Source: Eustoma russellianum (Eukaryota > Streptophyta > Magnoliopsida > Gentianales > Gentianaceae). Taken from it: a DNA stretch of 64,000 nt. Both the position numbers and the translations under genes were made by a program. The notes beneath the pieces were generated by a model. The model was not told the origin of the DNA and did not search any database. It saw only the letters and a list, made by a program, of their open reading frames with translations. The number at the start of each line of letters is the position of its first letter. Position 1 is the stretch's first letter. Positions 22,409-33,954 of the stretch are shown here, in pieces. The stretch is from contig AP025045.1 in assembly GCA_036186865.1 (NCBI GenBank), positions 20,509,638 to 20,573,637 on the forward strand, in the 5' to 3' direction.

Positions 22409-24319
22409 TCACCTTTTGGTAAAGGTACCTTTCGGTACCCATACTTGGGTGATCCTTCTCGGTCTATCAAATGGCAAGAATGAAGGTGCGATATAATATA
22501 CATGTGGTGCATGTACTTTGGGTCTTTGCACAAGGACTCCTCTATACTCATTGAATGAAGGACGCTTTTGATATGTCCTTGTGTGCATGTGCGTAGTGCG
22601 TGGATGATATGTATTTCGTGTATGCATTGTTCTTTTCTTCTCATATCTATATGGTACAACGTTATATTTCACATGATATGAGGGAGTGGGGCGTGTGGAA
22701 GGGGGCGCTTTTTGCGTCATCTTAGACGCCACTTGATGCTTAGGGGTGTCTACTTTCTTAGACACAACAAACTTGGTTGGTTTGGTTGATACTTCGTTAG
22801 TATCAACGTATCCCAATCCAGTTTTGTCACTGTCATGCTTTTGCGATAATATGATGCGATGCAGCATGTTTGACCCTGTATCGAATTGTTTCATCATTTT
22901 CTCTAAGTCTGTATTCCTTGATTTCAAATTTGAAATCTCGGATTTCATTTCATTATTTTGAGAAGTCAATGATGAGATCTCGGTTTTTAATGCAGTGATG
23001 ACACATGAAGACTCTTTCTTTGAATCGCTTAATTGAGCGACAAGATTCTCGTTAGAAGATTCTAACAGTTTCTTGTCTTCAATTAAACGTTTCTTTTCTT
23101 TTGCGAGAGTCTTAGTAAATTTATGTAATTCAAGATACTGACTAAAAAGATCATCATAAGAAGGTTCAGAGTCAGAGTCAGAATCGGATGATACCTCATT
23201 AGATGCCTTTGAAGCGAAGCAAACTTGAGCGGTCTCCTCTTCGGTCTCAGTTTCAGAGTCTGATGAGTCACTCCATGTGGAGGCCTTTAGTGCACGTTTC
23301 CTTTGTTTAGGATCTGAGACGAGTCTATTTTTGTTCCGCTCCTTGTCAGGGTATTTATTAGTTTGCTTTTCTTTGTTTGGGCAGTCATATGATAAGTGTC
23401 CGAGTTTGCCGCATTCATAACATTTAATGTCCTTATCATTTGACTTGTTTTTATTTCTCTTAGATGTAGTGCCCTTGTTTTTATTTCTAAATGACTTTCT
23501 CATGAATCTTCTTAGTCCTTTAGCCAATAGAATTAAATCATCATTATCTGATTCGAAATCACTATTATCTACGTGATCGGAGGGAGGGGAGACGTATTCA
23601 TTTGATTTAAAAGCAATTGTCTTACCTTGTTTGGTTGATTCCGATTTCCGAATAATAAGTTTGTTTTCATAAACTTTGAGTGAACCAATGAGTTCTTCCA
23701 TTTTTATTGATTTAGTCTCCTTGCTTTCTTCTATAGCAGTCACTTTAGGATCCCATTCCGAAGGAAGGCTCCGTAGGACTTTCTGTACCTTTTCCTGCGT
23801 AGTAAAAGCCTTACCAAGAGACTCAAGAGAGTTATAGATGTTAGTCAAACGAAGATCCATATCTACAATTGACTCATTAGGCAACAACTTAAAAGACTCA
23901 AGAGTAGACATGAGCATATTAATTTTAGACTCTTTTACTTGACTTGTGCCTTCGTGTTTCATTTCTAAGATTCTCCACATTTCTTGTGCACTCGAACAAT
24001 TCGACACATAACTAGACTCACTATTACTTAAACCATTTAAGAGTAACTGCATGGCCTTAGCATTCATACTCAGTTTCTTTTTATCTTCACTAGTATATTC
24101 TTGTCTAGTTTTAATAACTTCTAAGGTAACTCCGTCTACAGTGGATACATTAGATGGGACATATGGACCATCTTCAATTATTGACCAAAGATCTATATCT
24201 ATAGCCATAAGAAAAAGTTTCATCCTAAGTTTCCATTGAATAAAAGACTCACCGTCAAAAAGTGGAGGCCTTTGGCTCGACATACCTTCTTGTTCGGTTT
24301 TGAGATTTGTGGATGCCAT
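22409..24319 (-). CDS. gag: Copia gag polyprotein, element G
   Basis: 636 codons from ATG at 24319. The capsid region (UBN2-type) spans residues 1-230, with NCSSAQEMWRILEMKHEGTS and EKVQKVLRSLPSEW. A CCHC zinc knuckle (CYECGKLGHLSYDC) is near residues 300-313. An acidic Ser-rich segment follows, then a probable coiled coil at about 390-480 (KEKKRLIEDKKLLESSNENL). The basic tail ends in VWVPKGTFTKR and a TGA. Past the TGA the same frame still encodes a related-looking tail (TNSKGPKIK) before the pol frame takes over, so the gag-pol boundary carries a stop plus a one-base offset. Confidence 0.94.
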   Translation of the reverse strand: MASTNLKTEQEGMSSQRPPLFDGESFIQWKLRMKLFLMAIDIDLWSIIEDGPYVPSNVSTVDGVTLEVIKTRQEYTSEDKKKLSMNAKAMQLLLNGLSNSESSYVSNCSSAQEMWRILEMKHEGTSQVKESKINMLMSTLESFKLLPNESIVDMDLRLTNIYNSLESLGKAFTTQEKVQKVLRSLPSEWDPKVTAIEESKETKSIKMEELIGSLKVYENKLIIRKSESTKQGKTIAFKSNEYVSPPSDHVDNSDFESDNDDLILLAKGLRRFMRKSFRNKNKGTTSKRNKNKSNDKDIKCYECGKLGHLSYDCPNKEKQTNKYPDKERNKNRLVSDPKQRKRALKASTWSDSSDSETETEEETAQVCFASKASNEVSSDSDSDSEPSYDDLFSQYLELHKFTKTLAKEKKRLIEDKKLLESSNENLVAQLSDSKKESSCVITALKTEISSLTSQNNEMKSEISNLKSRNTDLEKMMKQFDTGSNMLHRIILSQKHDSDKTGLGYVDTNEVSTKPTKFVVSKKVDTPKHQVASKMTQKAPPSTRPTPSYHVKYNVVPYRYEKKRTMHTRNTYHPRTTHMHTRTYQKRPSFNEYRGVLVQRPKVHAPHVYYIAPSFLPFDRPRRITQVWVPKGTFTKR

Positions 24320-24360
24320 CTCACTGAATCGTTGGATTCCTTGTAGTGAGTATTCCTACG

Positions 24361-24371
24361 CTCTGATACCA
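24361..24371 (-). other. Primer binding site, Copia G
   Basis: The minus strand reads tggtatcagag, two bases past the LTR end, matching initiator-Met tRNA. Confidence 0.9.
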
Positions 24372-24373
24372 CT

Positions 24374-26453
24374 TGTAGGATCTGCAAGGCACCACTAGAA
24401 GGGGGGGGGTTGAATAGATGGTGCGGAAAGTGTGCTTTTTAAAATTTCTTTAAACCTAACCAATTCAAGTTCTGAAAACAGATTCTGTTTTCAGGACCAG
24501 TTTTAAAACGTTTTTAAAACTAGGTTAGAGATCTCCAAAAATTATGAAATTTTGAGAGAACTTAGCCTCAGATGTTATGAGGGTCCCCTAAAAATTTCAA
24601 ATCAAAATCCAACCTTTAACCCCTTCAAAAACCGTTGGCACTCAGATTGTGCAAATCTGCCAGAAACGGTAGATGGTTTTGAAAAATTAATTCCTATTTG
24701 TGTGAATGTCCAAATGATCTGAAAATTTGACCAATAACTCCTCACACACTATATTTAAATGGGTTGAAACAGTTTTTGAAAATTCTTTTGGGAAGTAGGT
24801 CAAATACAACCAAAGTCTCAACCTTTGCAAGTCTGAAAATCAGACTGCACTAGTCTCAGAATTTTTGATGTTTGACTGACCTATACTTGTCCAAAAGGAT
24901 TGAAACTTGTGCCAAATTAACCCTAGAACGTTTATGTATGTTTCTGGAAATTTTTACAATTTTTTGAAAATCGTTTACTATTTTTACGAACGTGAACAAG
25001 ATGAGTAACCAGTGCAGAAACTGAAAAGTAAATGCTGAAAGTAAATTGCACCAAGAATTTTATACTGGTTCGGTTATAAACAACCTACTCCAGTCTTCAA
25101 GGAACACCTTCCTTGGTTCACACTAATTTCACACACGCAGTACACCTTACCGTAGGGTTGATAGAGTTACACCTTAACTCCAACCCTTTACAAACCTTGT
25201 ATTGCTAGTACAATTTGCACGAACACCACCACCTCGCTAGAATGAAGATTGATCACACCTTGATCAATATTTTACAAAGATGTATGAATGGTGGTTTCTA
25301 TGAAGCCTATTCAAGAATGAAAGAAGTAAAGTACAATAGGCTTTTTACAAGAGAAGAAAGAAAGAAGATGTAGGAGAAAAGAGGCTTGGCACTTTGATCA
25401 CTTTAGAATGCAAATCTTGGTGTTGTATTTGTTTGTTCTCCTCTTCTCCTTATAGCATGTACAGCCGTCCACCCCTATGCCTCTCCCCCTCTTGAAAATT
25501 TCCTTTTGACTGCTTGAGAGAATGTGAGACATCATGGTGACAATGCTTTGCTTACTTGGCATCATTCCATTGGACCATCATTTAGTCATTGCTTACTTGG
25601 CACCTCTTGATTGGCTCAATGTTGTCATCATTTTATGACATGGAAAATCTGAAATAACCACTTAATATTTGCCAAAAAATCAAAACATAATACATTCCAT
25701 AAATCAAGAGATATTCACATAAATTGTGAGACAAAAAATCCTTCCTATTCAAGTCATGAAAATCGGTCATAATGTCTTATTGCCATGCTGAAAATTCAGC
25801 ATGTGCGTCACTCAATTCTATTCAAGATAATACCAAACTTTCTTTGATTTTTTTCTTTATAAAATGAATCACAAAGTTATGGTAAGTATTTCTATCACAT
25901 GAGAAATGAACTTGGACACTTCCAAGCTCACAAATTCGGCCAGCACACCCTTCACACATGCTGAAAATTTCAGCATGTGTGATATGTAGAATATCACACT
26001 TTTATTAATTTAAATAATGTTCAAATCACTTCCATAACTCCTTCAATTTATCCTTTAATGAAAAATTGACAAAATATCTTGTCTTAATGATGAAGAATTC
26101 GGCCACCATATGTGTAACATGCTGAAATTTTCAGCATGTGACATAAGAGAGGTATATGTTGAATACTTACCTTTTGTAGCTTCTCTCTTTGATTTCTCAA
26201 CATTGTATGATTGATTCTTGACCAATCAACATGCCAACAAGGCTCCACATGTGCTCCATCTCAGCTGTAGTGACGTTTGAAAGTGTATATACATGTGCTG
26301 AAATTTATTTTTGCTAACTTTGTAAAATAGTGCACATTCAATAATACACACATGTAATATTCCAATCAGCCCTTAATTTAATTATCTAGAACACTTTAAG
26401 ATGTATATTATATGTAAAATGTGTCTAGATACGTGTCACATCATGGTCAAGAT
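24374..26453 (-). repeat. 5' LTR of Copia G, truncated (2080 bp)
   Basis: Nearly identical to 15960-18042. The match ends abruptly after cacatcatggtcaaga at 26453, about 960 bp short of the full LTR, so the outer end of G and its target-site copy are missing. Confidence 0.92.
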
Positions 26454-27081
26454 AATACATCATCTAAACATGTTCACATACATTTATGAGTGTACCTGAA
26501 TAAACGTTATAATGATATGCATAATCTTCATTTGGGCCCAATTTCTTAATCACATACATACATGTTTTTTCATCTCTTTTAAGTGTAGGCAAGAGGAGCA
26601 CATACATTCTCATACACACATTTTTCATTCTAACATTTTCAATGTTATGCATGTCGATAATTAACCTAAAGATAAAATGAAGTCCATAATTATGATGATG
26701 ATCATGTTGACTACACATGCAAATACATATAAGGCCTATGTCCATCTTGAATTTAGCATGCAAAACACTTTCTACCCTCATCATAGTGCTAGGTATGCAT
26801 ATGTGCAAAAATTCCATAAAGATTATCATACAAAGTGCATGCAAGGAAACTTTCTTTATGTTCATAATCAAGTCATCATTTTAATCTCATGCATGCATGA
26901 TCCATATTGTTATATGAACCTAGAAGACTCCATTTTTCAACATGCATGAAGAAACTAGGAAGAATACTTGGTTTTGTTCTTGAATCTTAGCCTAAAATGG
27001 AAAAAGATTTCTCCTTTTTCCTCTTTCATGAGACTCACGACCATTGGCTAAAAGAAAGTGTATGATATGAAGGGTGAAGAG
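26454..27081. other. Unassigned AT-rich spacer between Copia G and H
   Basis: No domain-bearing ORF was found. It contains many atgcat and catgca words. It may be remaining sequence of element F or older genomic DNA; I could not align it by eye to either. Confidence 0.5.
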
Positions 27082-27431
27082 TGTTGAGAAAAAGAGTTTG
27101 AGTTATTTACGAATACATGATTAAATAAAATGTGTTTAAGAAATGCATGACAAAATTCGTTACTTGAGACGTGTTGTGGCATACATGCCTTATATGAGTT
27201 ATATATATTGTTGCCATACTAATAAGTCATGAAGCGTTAAAACTTACATCAAATGGAAAACATTTGTTGTGTTTGAACTATTTTTAGGTGCCACCATTAA
27301 TGAACTAAACTAGTTCATTAAGTGAAGTACTTAAGTAAATGAACTAACTAATTCATTATATGGAGATATATTTGGAGAAGGCATGATGGCAACAAACTGA
27401 AACATGGAAAGTCTCCTCTCCATTTGATATA

Positions 27432-27493
27432 CACGTTATATATATGTATATACATATATATATGTATATACATATATATATATATATATTATA
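27432..27493. repeat. TA/TATG-rich microsatellite in LTR H
   Basis: Alternating atatatatgtatatac blocks. A comparable but different TA stretch is present in LTR G at about 18915-18955. Confidence 0.85.
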
Positions 27494-28721
27494 TTCAGAT
27501 TTTTTTATAAAAAGGCACAATACACATATATACCGACGTACTATCGACACGTTACATATATTACAAACGTACGTCAACGTCACACCACTATACTTAACTT
27601 ATATTTATGAGTACATTCAGGTCTTATTTCATATGATATAAGTCATGGTGATGACGCAATTATTACGACATGCTACAAGGTTGTAAACAGAAAATTGTCG
27701 TATCGGGTGACCACTGACATTTTGCCAACGTGTCACGTATTTGCCATGTATAGATGGCCAGCCCATATACTTTAAAAAGAGCCAAAAATTTCGTAGCTTA
27801 CATGATGTATTCATCCATGAAATGATTCCTTGTTGGCACACACAAATCACAACAATTAAGGCCAAATTGCGGAGATTTCAAATTCAACTTTTTTTGTCAC
27901 ATGGGGCATCTATATCTCAGCCTTATGAGCTGAATATTTAATTTATTTTATGTATATTATGCATGACATAATATATATAACATGTGCAAAAATTTTGAAT
28001 TTATTTGGAGAAAAATCGCATAATCGACGAAAGTCAAAAATTCGGTTTTCTATAAACATAACACATGGAACATTTTTGGCATGAAATGTAACATGTATCT
28101 AGACACTTTTTACATATTCAAGACATGTTAAATTGTACTAGGATATTCAAATTAGGGCTGATTGGAATATACCATATATGTGTAATTATTATGCAATATT
28201 TGACAAAGTTTACAAAAGTGAAATTCAGCACATGTTGGACACAAAGTGCACGCCATTCTCAGCCTTGGTGGAGCTTATGTGGAGCTTAGTTGGCATCTCA
28301 ATTAGTGGAGAATAAGCCACACAAGGTTAGTGACACAAAAGGAGGAGCTACACTAGGTAACAATTCAAAACTTTGAGAATGTAGCACATGCTGAAAATAT
28401 CAGCATGGCTGGCCGATTTTTGCCTCTTAATGCTGACGAATTTGCTTTCCAAAATTGAAGGGATTAATTGTTAATTATTTGGAAATGTTTTAAACTTTAT
28501 TTGACACATGTTTTTACATTTTAATCTCAGATTTTACAGTTATTAAATGGTGACAAGATTGGACCAATCATAGAGTGCCAAGTAAGCAAAGCTAAGACAT
28601 TCATCAAATCATGTTGTGCCAAGTGAGCAACATGGTGTCATATCTACACAAGGTAATCTACCAAGGGCATTAAAGAGAATTCTAAAGGTGTTGGAAGACC
28701 TAAAAAGGGCGGCCATGTTGT

Positions 28722-28729
28722 TATAAAAG
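28722..28729 (+). promoter_or_regulatory. Probable TATA box of LTR H
   Basis: tataaaag lies within LTR H about 1.07 kb before its end, followed by a purine-rich agaagagaagagagc. The G LTRs have tataaggag at the matching place. This is the likely RNA start region. Confidence 0.55.
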
Positions 28730-29793
28730 AAGAGAAGAGAGCAAATAAAAAGCAAGACAACTCTCATATTCTATCAAGTGCAAAAGGACTCTCTACTCTC
28801 TTCTTCTACATTTCTTTCTTATTCTTGTTCTCTCAAGCCTATTGTTCTTATATTTAACATATTGAATAGGCTTTGTTAATACCGCCATACACGCCTCATT
28901 TGTTGTAAAAGGTTGATCACGGTGTGATCAAACATTCATCCGTTCGGTGGTGGTGTTCGTGATCAGTGTGATTGCTTGTGTCATTTATAAAAGGGTGGAG
29001 TTGGTGTGTAAATCCAGAAACCCTTGTGATAAATTGTTATTTTTGATTTAGTGATAACCTAGGAATGTGTCCTCGAAGAGTGGAGTAGGTTGATTTAACC
29101 GAACCAGTATAAAATCCCTGGTGTCGTTGCTTTCAGCACTTTACTTTCAGTTTTCAGTTTTTGTGTAGATTTCGTTACAATCGTAAAAATAGTAAATGAA
29201 TTTCAAAAATTGCAAAAATTTGCAGAACCATAGCCACACCTCTTATGTTTCATTTGGCACAAGTTTGAACCTATTTGGACAAGTATAAGTCAATCAAACG
29301 TTATTAGATCTGAGACTAGTGCAATCTGATTTTCAGACTTGCAAAGGTTGAGAACATCAACGTATTCGACATACTTCCCAAACTATTTTTTCAAAACTGT
29401 TTTAAACCAATACAATACACATCTTAAGGGGTTTTTAATTAAATTTTCAGACTATTTGGACTCACGAATTAATCGGAATAAATTTTTGAAATCAGAGTAC
29501 TGTTTCTGAAAGATTTGTGCAATCGGACCAAAAACGTATTTTCAAAGGGTTAGAAGTTGAATTTTAATTTGAAATTCTTAGGAGGTACTCAAAACATCTG
29601 AGAGTAAAATCTCACCAAATTTCATAATTTTTTTAGACTTCTAACTAGGTATTTCAAACGTTTACAATCAGAATCTGAAAACATAAACTGTTTTCAGAAG
29701 TTAGGTTTTTGGGTCAAAATATTTTATAAACCAAATTTTCTGCACCTACTATTCAACTTCCCCCTTCTAGTGGTTCTTTACAAGTCCTACATG

Positions 29794-29804
29794 TGGTATC
29801 AGAG
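29794..29804 (+). other. Primer binding site, Copia H
   Basis: tggtatcagag, two bases after the LTR end. Confidence 0.9.
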
Positions 29805-29847
29805 TGCAGTCACACTCACGATAAGGAGATCTAACGATATTAGTGAG

Positions 29848-30430
29848 ATGGCAACTACTAGCTTCAAAACCGAGCAAGAAGGTATGTCGAGTCAAAGTCC
29901 ATCTCTTTTTGATGGTGATTCCTTTATCCAATGGAAACTTAGAATGAAACTCTTTCTTATGGTTAATGATATTGATTTGTGGTCTATAATAGAAGACGGT
30001 CCTTTCGTTCTCTCTAAGTTATCTACTGTTGATGGTATCACACTAGAAGTTGTAAAACCGAAACAAGAATACACTAGTGATAACAAAAAGAAGTTGAGTA
30101 TGAATGCTAGAGCCATGCAATTACTTTTAAACGGGCTAAGTAAAAGTGAACCAAGTTACGTGTCTAATTGTTCTAGTGCCCAAGAGATGTGGAGAATTCT
30201 TGAGATGAAACATGAAGGGACTAGCCAAGTTAAGGAGTCTAAAAAAATATGCTTATGTCCACTCTTGAGTCTTTCAAATTATTTTCAAATGAATATATTG
30301 TTGATATGGATTTACGATTGACTAACATATATAATTCTCTTGAGTCTCTTGGTAAAGCTTCTTCGACACGGGAAAAGGTCCAAAAGGTACTAAGAAGTCT
30401 CCCATCCGAATGGAACCCGAAAGTCACGGC
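29848..30430 (+). pseudogene. gag: gag of Copia H, 5' fragment
   Basis: ATG at 29848, choosing the start equivalent to that of G gag. The protein follows G closely for about 130 codons (KTEQEGMSSQSPSLFDGDSF). A one-base loss in an A-rich run near 30245 shifts the frame. The gag sequence continues in the next frame (EKVQKVLRSLPSEW) until the insertion of element E at 30431, where acggc (30426-30430) is the probable target-site copy. Confidence 0.93.
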
Positions 30431-31133
30431 TGTAGCGCCCCACATCAGACCTCGTCCGAATGCGGTGCACCTGCCGTACCTCACTACAAAAAGTACAAGG
30501 CGTCATGCATAACATATAAAAATCCATGACCAAGTCATGGACTAGAATGTTAACATTTAACTGTGTAGCAAAATTTAGGCAGAATTAAAACTTCGAAATA
30601 AACATGCTTGCCGAAAATATTAGGTCCAAAACATCAGTCCAACAAAACGGGGTAAAACCGAAATCCCTAAAGACCCAAACATAGTCCATCGTACAAATAT
30701 CATGTCGGCACAAAAGTCCTTAAGCATCGTCTTCTCTCGGCTTCTTGACTACGGATATGGAACTCTTGGTTCATCATTGATCCACTCAACATTGGCTGAC
30801 TCGGGCTCTGGAGGGAAAAATAAGGGATGATTGATAAAATCACCCAGCAAGCATACAATAAACAATCATAAAATAAATAAAGAATCACAACATGAATGCA
30901 AAACGCCAGGAACCTCAAACATTACTTCATACCTGGCCTTTAATCCTTGATCCGCAGAAGATATAACCTAATCATAACCTAAGTAATACCATTCTGCCAT
31001 TATCATATCACTTCCTAACTTACCCATACTAACATGCAAAGTGTACATGAAAAATGCAAGATGCAATGCATGATGTCATGTCATGGCAAAATCATCATTT
31101 GGTCGCATAAAGCAAGCAAAAAAACAGAGTGTC

Positions 31134-31402
31134 AGATCAATTAGCCCCGGATCTGAGTGGGTCCAGAGTATGTCGTCAGACCAATTAACCCCGGGTCTAG
31201 GACGGGTCCAGAACATGTCATCAGACCAATTAACCACGGGTCTGGGACGGGTCCAGAACATGTCATCAGGCCAATTAACCCCGAGCCTGGGTCGGGTCCA
31301 GAACATATCATCAGACCAATTAACCCCAGGTCTTGCTCGGGTCCAGAACATATCATGTCATCAGACCTATTAACCTTGGGTCTGGCTCGGGTTATGAGCA
31401 TT
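31134..31402 (-). repeat. Hairpin array in LTR E, six units of 44-50 bp
   Basis: Units on the plus strand begin ccccgggtct and end cagaccaattaa. Read on the minus strand, each is an arm, a cggggttaatt-type loop and the complementary arm: agacc ... ggtct, cagatc ... gatct, or caggc(t) ... (g)gcctg. Because most units are 45 bp long, they create repetitive open frames on both strands that are not genes. Confidence 0.88.
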
Positions 31403-31450
31403 CTTAGCTAGAAAGGAAATCTTAGAGCATTTCTTTTGAAAATCATGGGA

Positions 31451-31455
31451 CCATA
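31451..31455 (+). repeat. Target-site duplication of element C, left copy
   Basis: ccata directly before the LTR of C; the same five bases follow the element at 62005-62009. Confidence 0.92.
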
Positions 31456-31578
31456 TGTTGTAACCAATTAGGAACCCTTTGTACTTGCGACCTATTTAAG
31501 AGAATATACAACAAGATATGTATACAATTACAATTTATTGAGTCGATGATTATTATTTTAGAGTACGGTATGGAAAGT

Positions 31579-31640
31579 AATATATATATGTATATACATA
31601 CATACATACATATATATATATATATAATATATATATATAA
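31579..31640. repeat. TA/CATA microsatellite in 5' LTR C
   Basis: tatatatatgtatatacatacatacata and more. The 3' LTR has a shorter, differently arranged version at 52720-52748, so the tract has changed length since insertion. Confidence 0.9.
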
Positions 31641-32169
31641 TTACGAACATGAATATTGGACCATGGGGAGAGGCCCAACTCACTCCCAAGTGCTTGGGAG
31701 GTTTCGGCCACAAGTTTAAGAAGGGCCTTGATGGAATTTCTTAAGATGGTAAGGGCCATCTTTTAAGTAAGCCAATAAGCAATTAAACAAGTTTGGGTAG
31801 TGGGCAAAAATTTTGTTCCAACCCGTACCTCATTTTCGACCCTTAGCCCAAAGAGGGCTCAAAATTTTCCTAATTACCCATTTTAAAAGAAAGAAGGAGG
31901 AAAATAAAATAATTAAAAAGAAGTAACTACATTGGTTTATTTGACTAAAGCATTGTTGTGGTCATTAAAGACCCCAACCGCCGGATGGGTTGGGGTAGCT
32001 AACCAAGGGAGATGTTTTTACTCCACCATGGTTATTTTATATTCAACCCTAACTAAAATTAGATAAAGTAACTAAGGTTAGTTCAAAAGTAACCATGATT
32101 AAACTAAAGTAACCAAGGTTAGTAATAAAGTAACCTTGATTAACTAAAGTAATCAAGGTTAGTCCCATA

Positions 32170-32174
32170 ACCCT
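32170..32174 (+). repeat. Target-site duplication of element B, left copy
   Basis: accct before the LTR of B. The uninterrupted 3' LTR of C reads cccataaccctaccatgg at 53282-53299, confirming a single accct in the empty site. Confidence 0.93.
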
Positions 32175-33944
32175 TGTTGTAACCCAATAAGAGAATCCTT
32201 CTTGTACCTAAGGTTGAGTTAGTGAACATGTGACAATATACGCTTGCATTTGTAATTAATTAAGTCAATGATCATTATAAGTATGTCACGAAGAGTACTA
32301 TGTGCATTACAAGAAAGGATCCAATTTCCCCATGGCCTTTTAAGGTTTCGGCCAATAGCCAAGAAAGGCTATTTCTTAAATCACAATTTAAGAAATAAAC
32401 AATGGAATGGATATGTATTTTTTTCTAGAAAAAAAAAGAGGGAAACAAAGGATTTACTAAGGCTTAGTTGGGGTCATTAAAGACCCCAACCGCCGGCTGG
32501 TTTAAGAGGGAAGGGGGGAGGCTAATTAAGAGAATGGTTGCTAGAATTAATGAACATGTAACCTAACTAGACCTAAATGTAACTAGGGTTAGTCAAAAGT
32601 AACTATGATTAGCATGAAGTAACCGGAGTTAGTAGGAAAGTAACCTTGGTTAACTAAAAGTAACCAAGGTTAGGAACCTAATTTGAGTGGCTAAGGCAAA
32701 ACCCTGACCCCACCCTTATACCCCAACGGCTAAACATAGCCAAAAGAACAAGAATCCCCTCCAAAACACACTTGAGAATTCTCTAGTCTTTTCAAACACT
32801 CCAAAGAACTTCAAGTGAGCTCCTACTCTTCCTTTCTCTTCCAACCCCACGGCCAAGAGAGCAACCAAGAAGGATTAGGTTCTTCCAAAGCTAAGTGACA
32901 TTAGGTAAGTGTTCTTAGCCTCTTGAGAATATATTTACACTTTCATGAAGATGAAACTCATGGTGCTATCTCTTTTTGCCCCAAATCGTGACCTTTAATG
33001 GTCACTAGGCTCAAGGATCTCAAGCTTTCAAGGGCTCTAGCTTAGAGAAGCTTGGATACTACTCAAACTCCTTTTTGGTAAGACATTTAGCTCTTTTTTC
33101 TAAAAGGATATTGAGTCAAAGATATAGACTAACTATGCTCCTTTCTTTCTCTCCACCACCGTGGGAATGCTTGCGTAGAGAAGAGAAAGATTTCAACTTT
33201 TTACACCTTTCCAAGAAGAGTAAGCAAAGAAGGCAAGTACACTATACTCTTTATGGTTTGGATGTGAAAGTGTGTGCATGAATGGCTAAAAGTTCTTAAG
33301 ATCTAATCTTAGTTGTGAAATAGCAAGTTGAATGCCAAAACTTTCGGCCTAAGCCATTTGGGTGTGTAGGAGTGAGACTTTGTTCCAAAGATGTGTTCTT
33401 TGTGGATTACATGCATTATTATAAGCTAATATAGGTTATATGTGTTAAAGATTCTTTCTTTTCATGATGAAAGGCTCACGGTGGAAGGGTTAAGGGAGGC
33501 ATGTGTGATTTTACATGAAAAATGTCAACTTAGTAAAGACGTGGAGAAAAGCTTTGTTCTTGTTGTGTGTTAAGTTTGATATCCTCTTGGTTATATCATT
33601 TTCTTGCATGCACCAAAGAATGAGACTGTTGGTGAAGGGTGCGTGTGTTCATCCTAAAATTGTTGCTAAGTGTTGGTGACCAAAATGTAAGCTAAGGACA
33701 ATTAGGAAGAACATATGATCACTGGAAAATTTCTGGAGCTGGACCGAAATTTGGGCTGTATTGTGAGACCAGAAAAGGGACCTTAAGAACCTTCAATTCT
33801 ATTGATTTTTGGTGTGCTATTAGTTTTATGTAATTTTCAGGTGTGAGAGTTGGAATCAAATTAAAAGGAGCCACGGTTTATTTTTAAAGAATTTTCTACT
33901 GAGAATGGTCCTGCTGAGTTAGAGCAAGAAGATGTTTTCTATGG

Positions 33945-33954
33945 NNNNNNNNNN
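33945..33954. other. Assembly gap (10 N)
   Basis: Ten Ns. The 3' LTR equivalent (about 42455-42500) shows that some 45-50 bp of ordinary LTR sequence should be here. The preceding bases agttagagcaagaagatg do not match it. Confidence 0.97.

Larger units (their letters stand above)
15960..26453 (-). mobile_element. Ty1/Copia SIRE-like element G
   Basis: A minus-strand Copia element with gag, then pol in the order PR-INT-RT-RH, which defines Copia. The 3' LTR is complete (3042 bp) and the 5' LTR truncated (2080 bp). The LTR copies differ at only a few tens of positions over 2.08 kb by eye, so the insertion is young. Long LTRs and the gag type (KTEQEGMSSQ..PPLFDG, ESFIQWKLRM) suggest the SIRE group; this lineage call is inference. 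No env-like ORF lies between pol and the 3' LTR. Confidence 0.93.
27082..29791 (+). repeat. 5' LTR of Copia H (about 2.7 kb)
   Basis: It starts near tgttgagaaaaagagtttgag, which aligns with the G LTR start on the minus strand, and ends in ccttctagtggttctttacaagtcctaca. It is clearly diverged from G. The left edge is accurate to a few bases only. Confidence 0.85.
27082..30430 (+). mobile_element. Ty1/Copia element H (SIRE-like), 5' part only
   Basis: A plus-strand relative of G: 5' LTR, PBS and the first 583 bp of gag, interrupted at 30430/30431 by the LTR of element E. The remainder, if present, lies beyond the window. G and H face away from each other, so their LTRs form a large imperfect inverted repeat around the 26454-27081 spacer. 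Confidence 0.9.
30431..31455 (-). repeat. 3' LTR of Gypsy element E, first segment
   Basis: On the minus strand the LTR ends in ggggcgctaca at 30431, abutting Copia gag with no PBS, so it is the 3' LTR. Landmarks match those of LTRs B, C and D in reverse complement: the gtgcaccg word, the tgctgggtgat ... ccctta block at about 30820-30850, and the hairpin array. It is interrupted at 31455 by element C and resumes at 62005. Confidence 0.85.
31456..32174 (+). repeat. 5' LTR of element C, segment 1
   Basis: Matches 52597-53292 of the 3' LTR, including the gaccccaaccgccgg word and the runs of gtaaccaaggttag. It stops at the insertion point of element B after ataaccct. Confidence 0.92.

Noticed and set aside
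22354..22410. Possible intron at the gag-pol boundary of Copia G (donor aaag|gtgatt, acceptor attgcag|gg)
   Set aside because: The 65-bp removal leads into the wrong frame and an early stop, so it does not join gag to pol.
22405..22659. Alternative minus-strand 84-codon frame overlapping the end of Copia gag
   Set aside because: Out-of-frame shadow of gag with no independent support.
31134..31402. Regularly spaced repeat that could suggest a CRISPR array
   Set aside because: Units are contiguous, with no unique spacers; the context is a plant LTR.
31083..31411. Repetitive open frames on both strands with 15-residue repeats (for example DQLTPGLGRVQNMSS)
   Set aside because: They arise from the 45-bp hairpin array in LTR E, a multiple of three, and are open in several frames. 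No sign of a gene.
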